Source of the DNA: Stromatinia cepivora
Taxonomy: Eukaryota > Ascomycota > Leotiomycetes > Helotiales > Sclerotiniaceae
Direction: 5' to 3'
NCBI GenBank assembly: GCA_014898415.1
Contig: RCTD01000026.1
Span: forward strand, 744,001-808,000
Length of the DNA: 64,000 nucleotides
Below are positions 63,431 to 64,000 of the stretch, piece by piece. Positions within the stretch are counted from its first letter, which is position 1. Every line of letters starts with the position of its first letter. The translations under genes were made by a program, and so were the position numbers. Below the pieces are notes generated by a model, which had not been told where the DNA came from, searched no databases, and saw nothing but the letters and a program-made list of their open reading frames with translations.

Positions 63431-63548
63431 ACCCCGCCATACACCAACTCAATCCACCCTCCACATTCACAAACACAATTACATCCAAATCACTTGGATT
63501 CAACCTCATACTTGGATATTCACCAATTATTCTTCTCTACCTATCATT

Positions 63549-64000
63549 ATGGGTTTGAAAGCAGTTCATTTCGGCGCCGGCAATATCGGTAGAGGTTTTG
63601 TTGCTGAATTTGTGAGTATACATTCATTTCCACCTTCCATTTCATCAATCTTAGGGATCTCACACCATTATTACTCCTTCATCTTTTGAACTTCAATATC
63701 CAATCCACAATAAAACTGAAACCGTCGCTAACAATATCACTATTAGCTTCACAAATCCGGTTATGAAGTCGTCTTCTGCGATGTCATGGACAGCATTATC
63801 CAAAAGTTGCAAACCACCCCTTCATACAAAGTTATTCAAGTTGGAGCAGAGGGAACAAGCGAAGAAACAATTACCAATTACCGTGCCATAAACTCGAAAA
63901 CACATGAAGCCGATGTTATTGAGGAGATTCGTACAGCAGATGTAGTAACTTGCTCTGTTGGTCCTAATATTCTCAAGTTCATTGCACCAGTTATCGCCAA
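63549..64000 (+). CDS. Mannitol-1-phosphate 5-dehydrogenase (5' part)
   Basis: Interconverts fructose-6-phosphate and mannitol-1-phosphate with NAD(H), the entry step of fungal mannitol synthesis. Exon 1 is 63549-63611 and exon 2 starts at 63747 and runs off the window. The N-terminus [21 protein letters not shown] has the family's GAGNIGRGF dinucleotide-binding motif. After the 135-bp intron [21 protein letters not shown] follows, then [22 protein letters not shown]. About 105 codons of an expected 390 or so are present; catalytic residues lie beyond the edge. The visible part has no defects. Confidence 0.95.

Larger units (their letters stand above)
59259..63548. other. 4.3-kb gene-poor interval
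   Basis: It separates the E2/F-box gene from mannitol dehydrogenase, so it holds both promoters. It contains the 27-bp minisatellite at 59858, an ATACAT microsatellite at about 62408, a short CTATGGAT repeat at about 62851-62878, and ACATCTC and CCCCTCATAT repeats just before 63549. Frames at 60912-61136 and 61598-61967 have no recognisable content and compete with other frames. Several long transcripts could fit, but the sequence alone does not show them. Confidence 0.45.

Overview
The window reads as a filamentous ascomycete chromosome. Genes carry short (about 46-65 bp) introns with GTAAGT/GTGAGT-type donors and CTAAC/CTGAC-like branch sites, and gene-bearing DNA alternates with very AT-rich, stop-riddled repeat DNA of the kind left by repeat-induced point mutation (RIP). 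The gene set (Pth11-type receptor, kelch membrane protein, mannitol-1-phosphate dehydrogenase, secreted FAD oxidase) and overall style suggest Leotiomycetes, probably Sclerotiniaceae (Botrytis/Sclerotinia group). That placement is inference; no marker sequence is present.

Layout. 1-840 is the edge of a RIP-degraded repeat. 1813-8846 (-) is one very large Ser/Thr-rich, GPI-type surface protein that I resolve into 18 exons and 1951 codons; most of its internal exons are tiny and frame-preserving. 11101-12588 (+) is GAL7. 14081-16760 (+) is a kelch-type single-pass membrane protein. 20165-21757 (-) is mitochondrial class 2 dihydroorotate dehydrogenase. 23114-24382 (+) is an unrecognised 334-aa protein. 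25677-26206 (-) is ERG28, head to head with a very-long-chain 3-oxoacyl-CoA reductase (26603-27701, +). 28509-32677 (+) is the nucleoporin Nup155/Nup170. 34041-35639 (-) is a Pth11-like seven-helix receptor. 53508-55592 (+) is a secreted BBE-type FAD oxidase, 56399-57053 (+) a small Cdc25/rhodanese-type phosphatase, 57299-59258 (-) an E2-like/F-box fusion, and 63549-64000 (+) the start of mannitol-1-phosphate 5-dehydrogenase, cut by the window end.

A transposon island fills about 36.5-51.3 kb. It holds two Ty1/copia elements in opposite orientation (37009-42485 on - and 44460-49951 on +), each with 166-bp LTRs and 5-bp target duplications, both destroyed by transition-type mutation. Between them lie a well-preserved 166-bp solo LTR (42624-42789, perfect TAAAG duplication) and a Ty3/gypsy-related gag element beginning at 42807, into which the second copia copy inserted. 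A 270-bp TA-flanked foldback MITE sits just outside at 52660-52929.

How the genes relate: most are independent housekeeping genes. Two relationships stand out: the shared 396-bp promoter of two ER lipid-synthesis genes (ERG28 and the reductase), and a surface/environment set (mucin-like wall protein, kelch membrane protein, Pth11-like receptor, secreted oxidase) of which two members directly border the RIP island. Gene models were spliced by eye; for every complete gene the exon lengths sum to a multiple of three.
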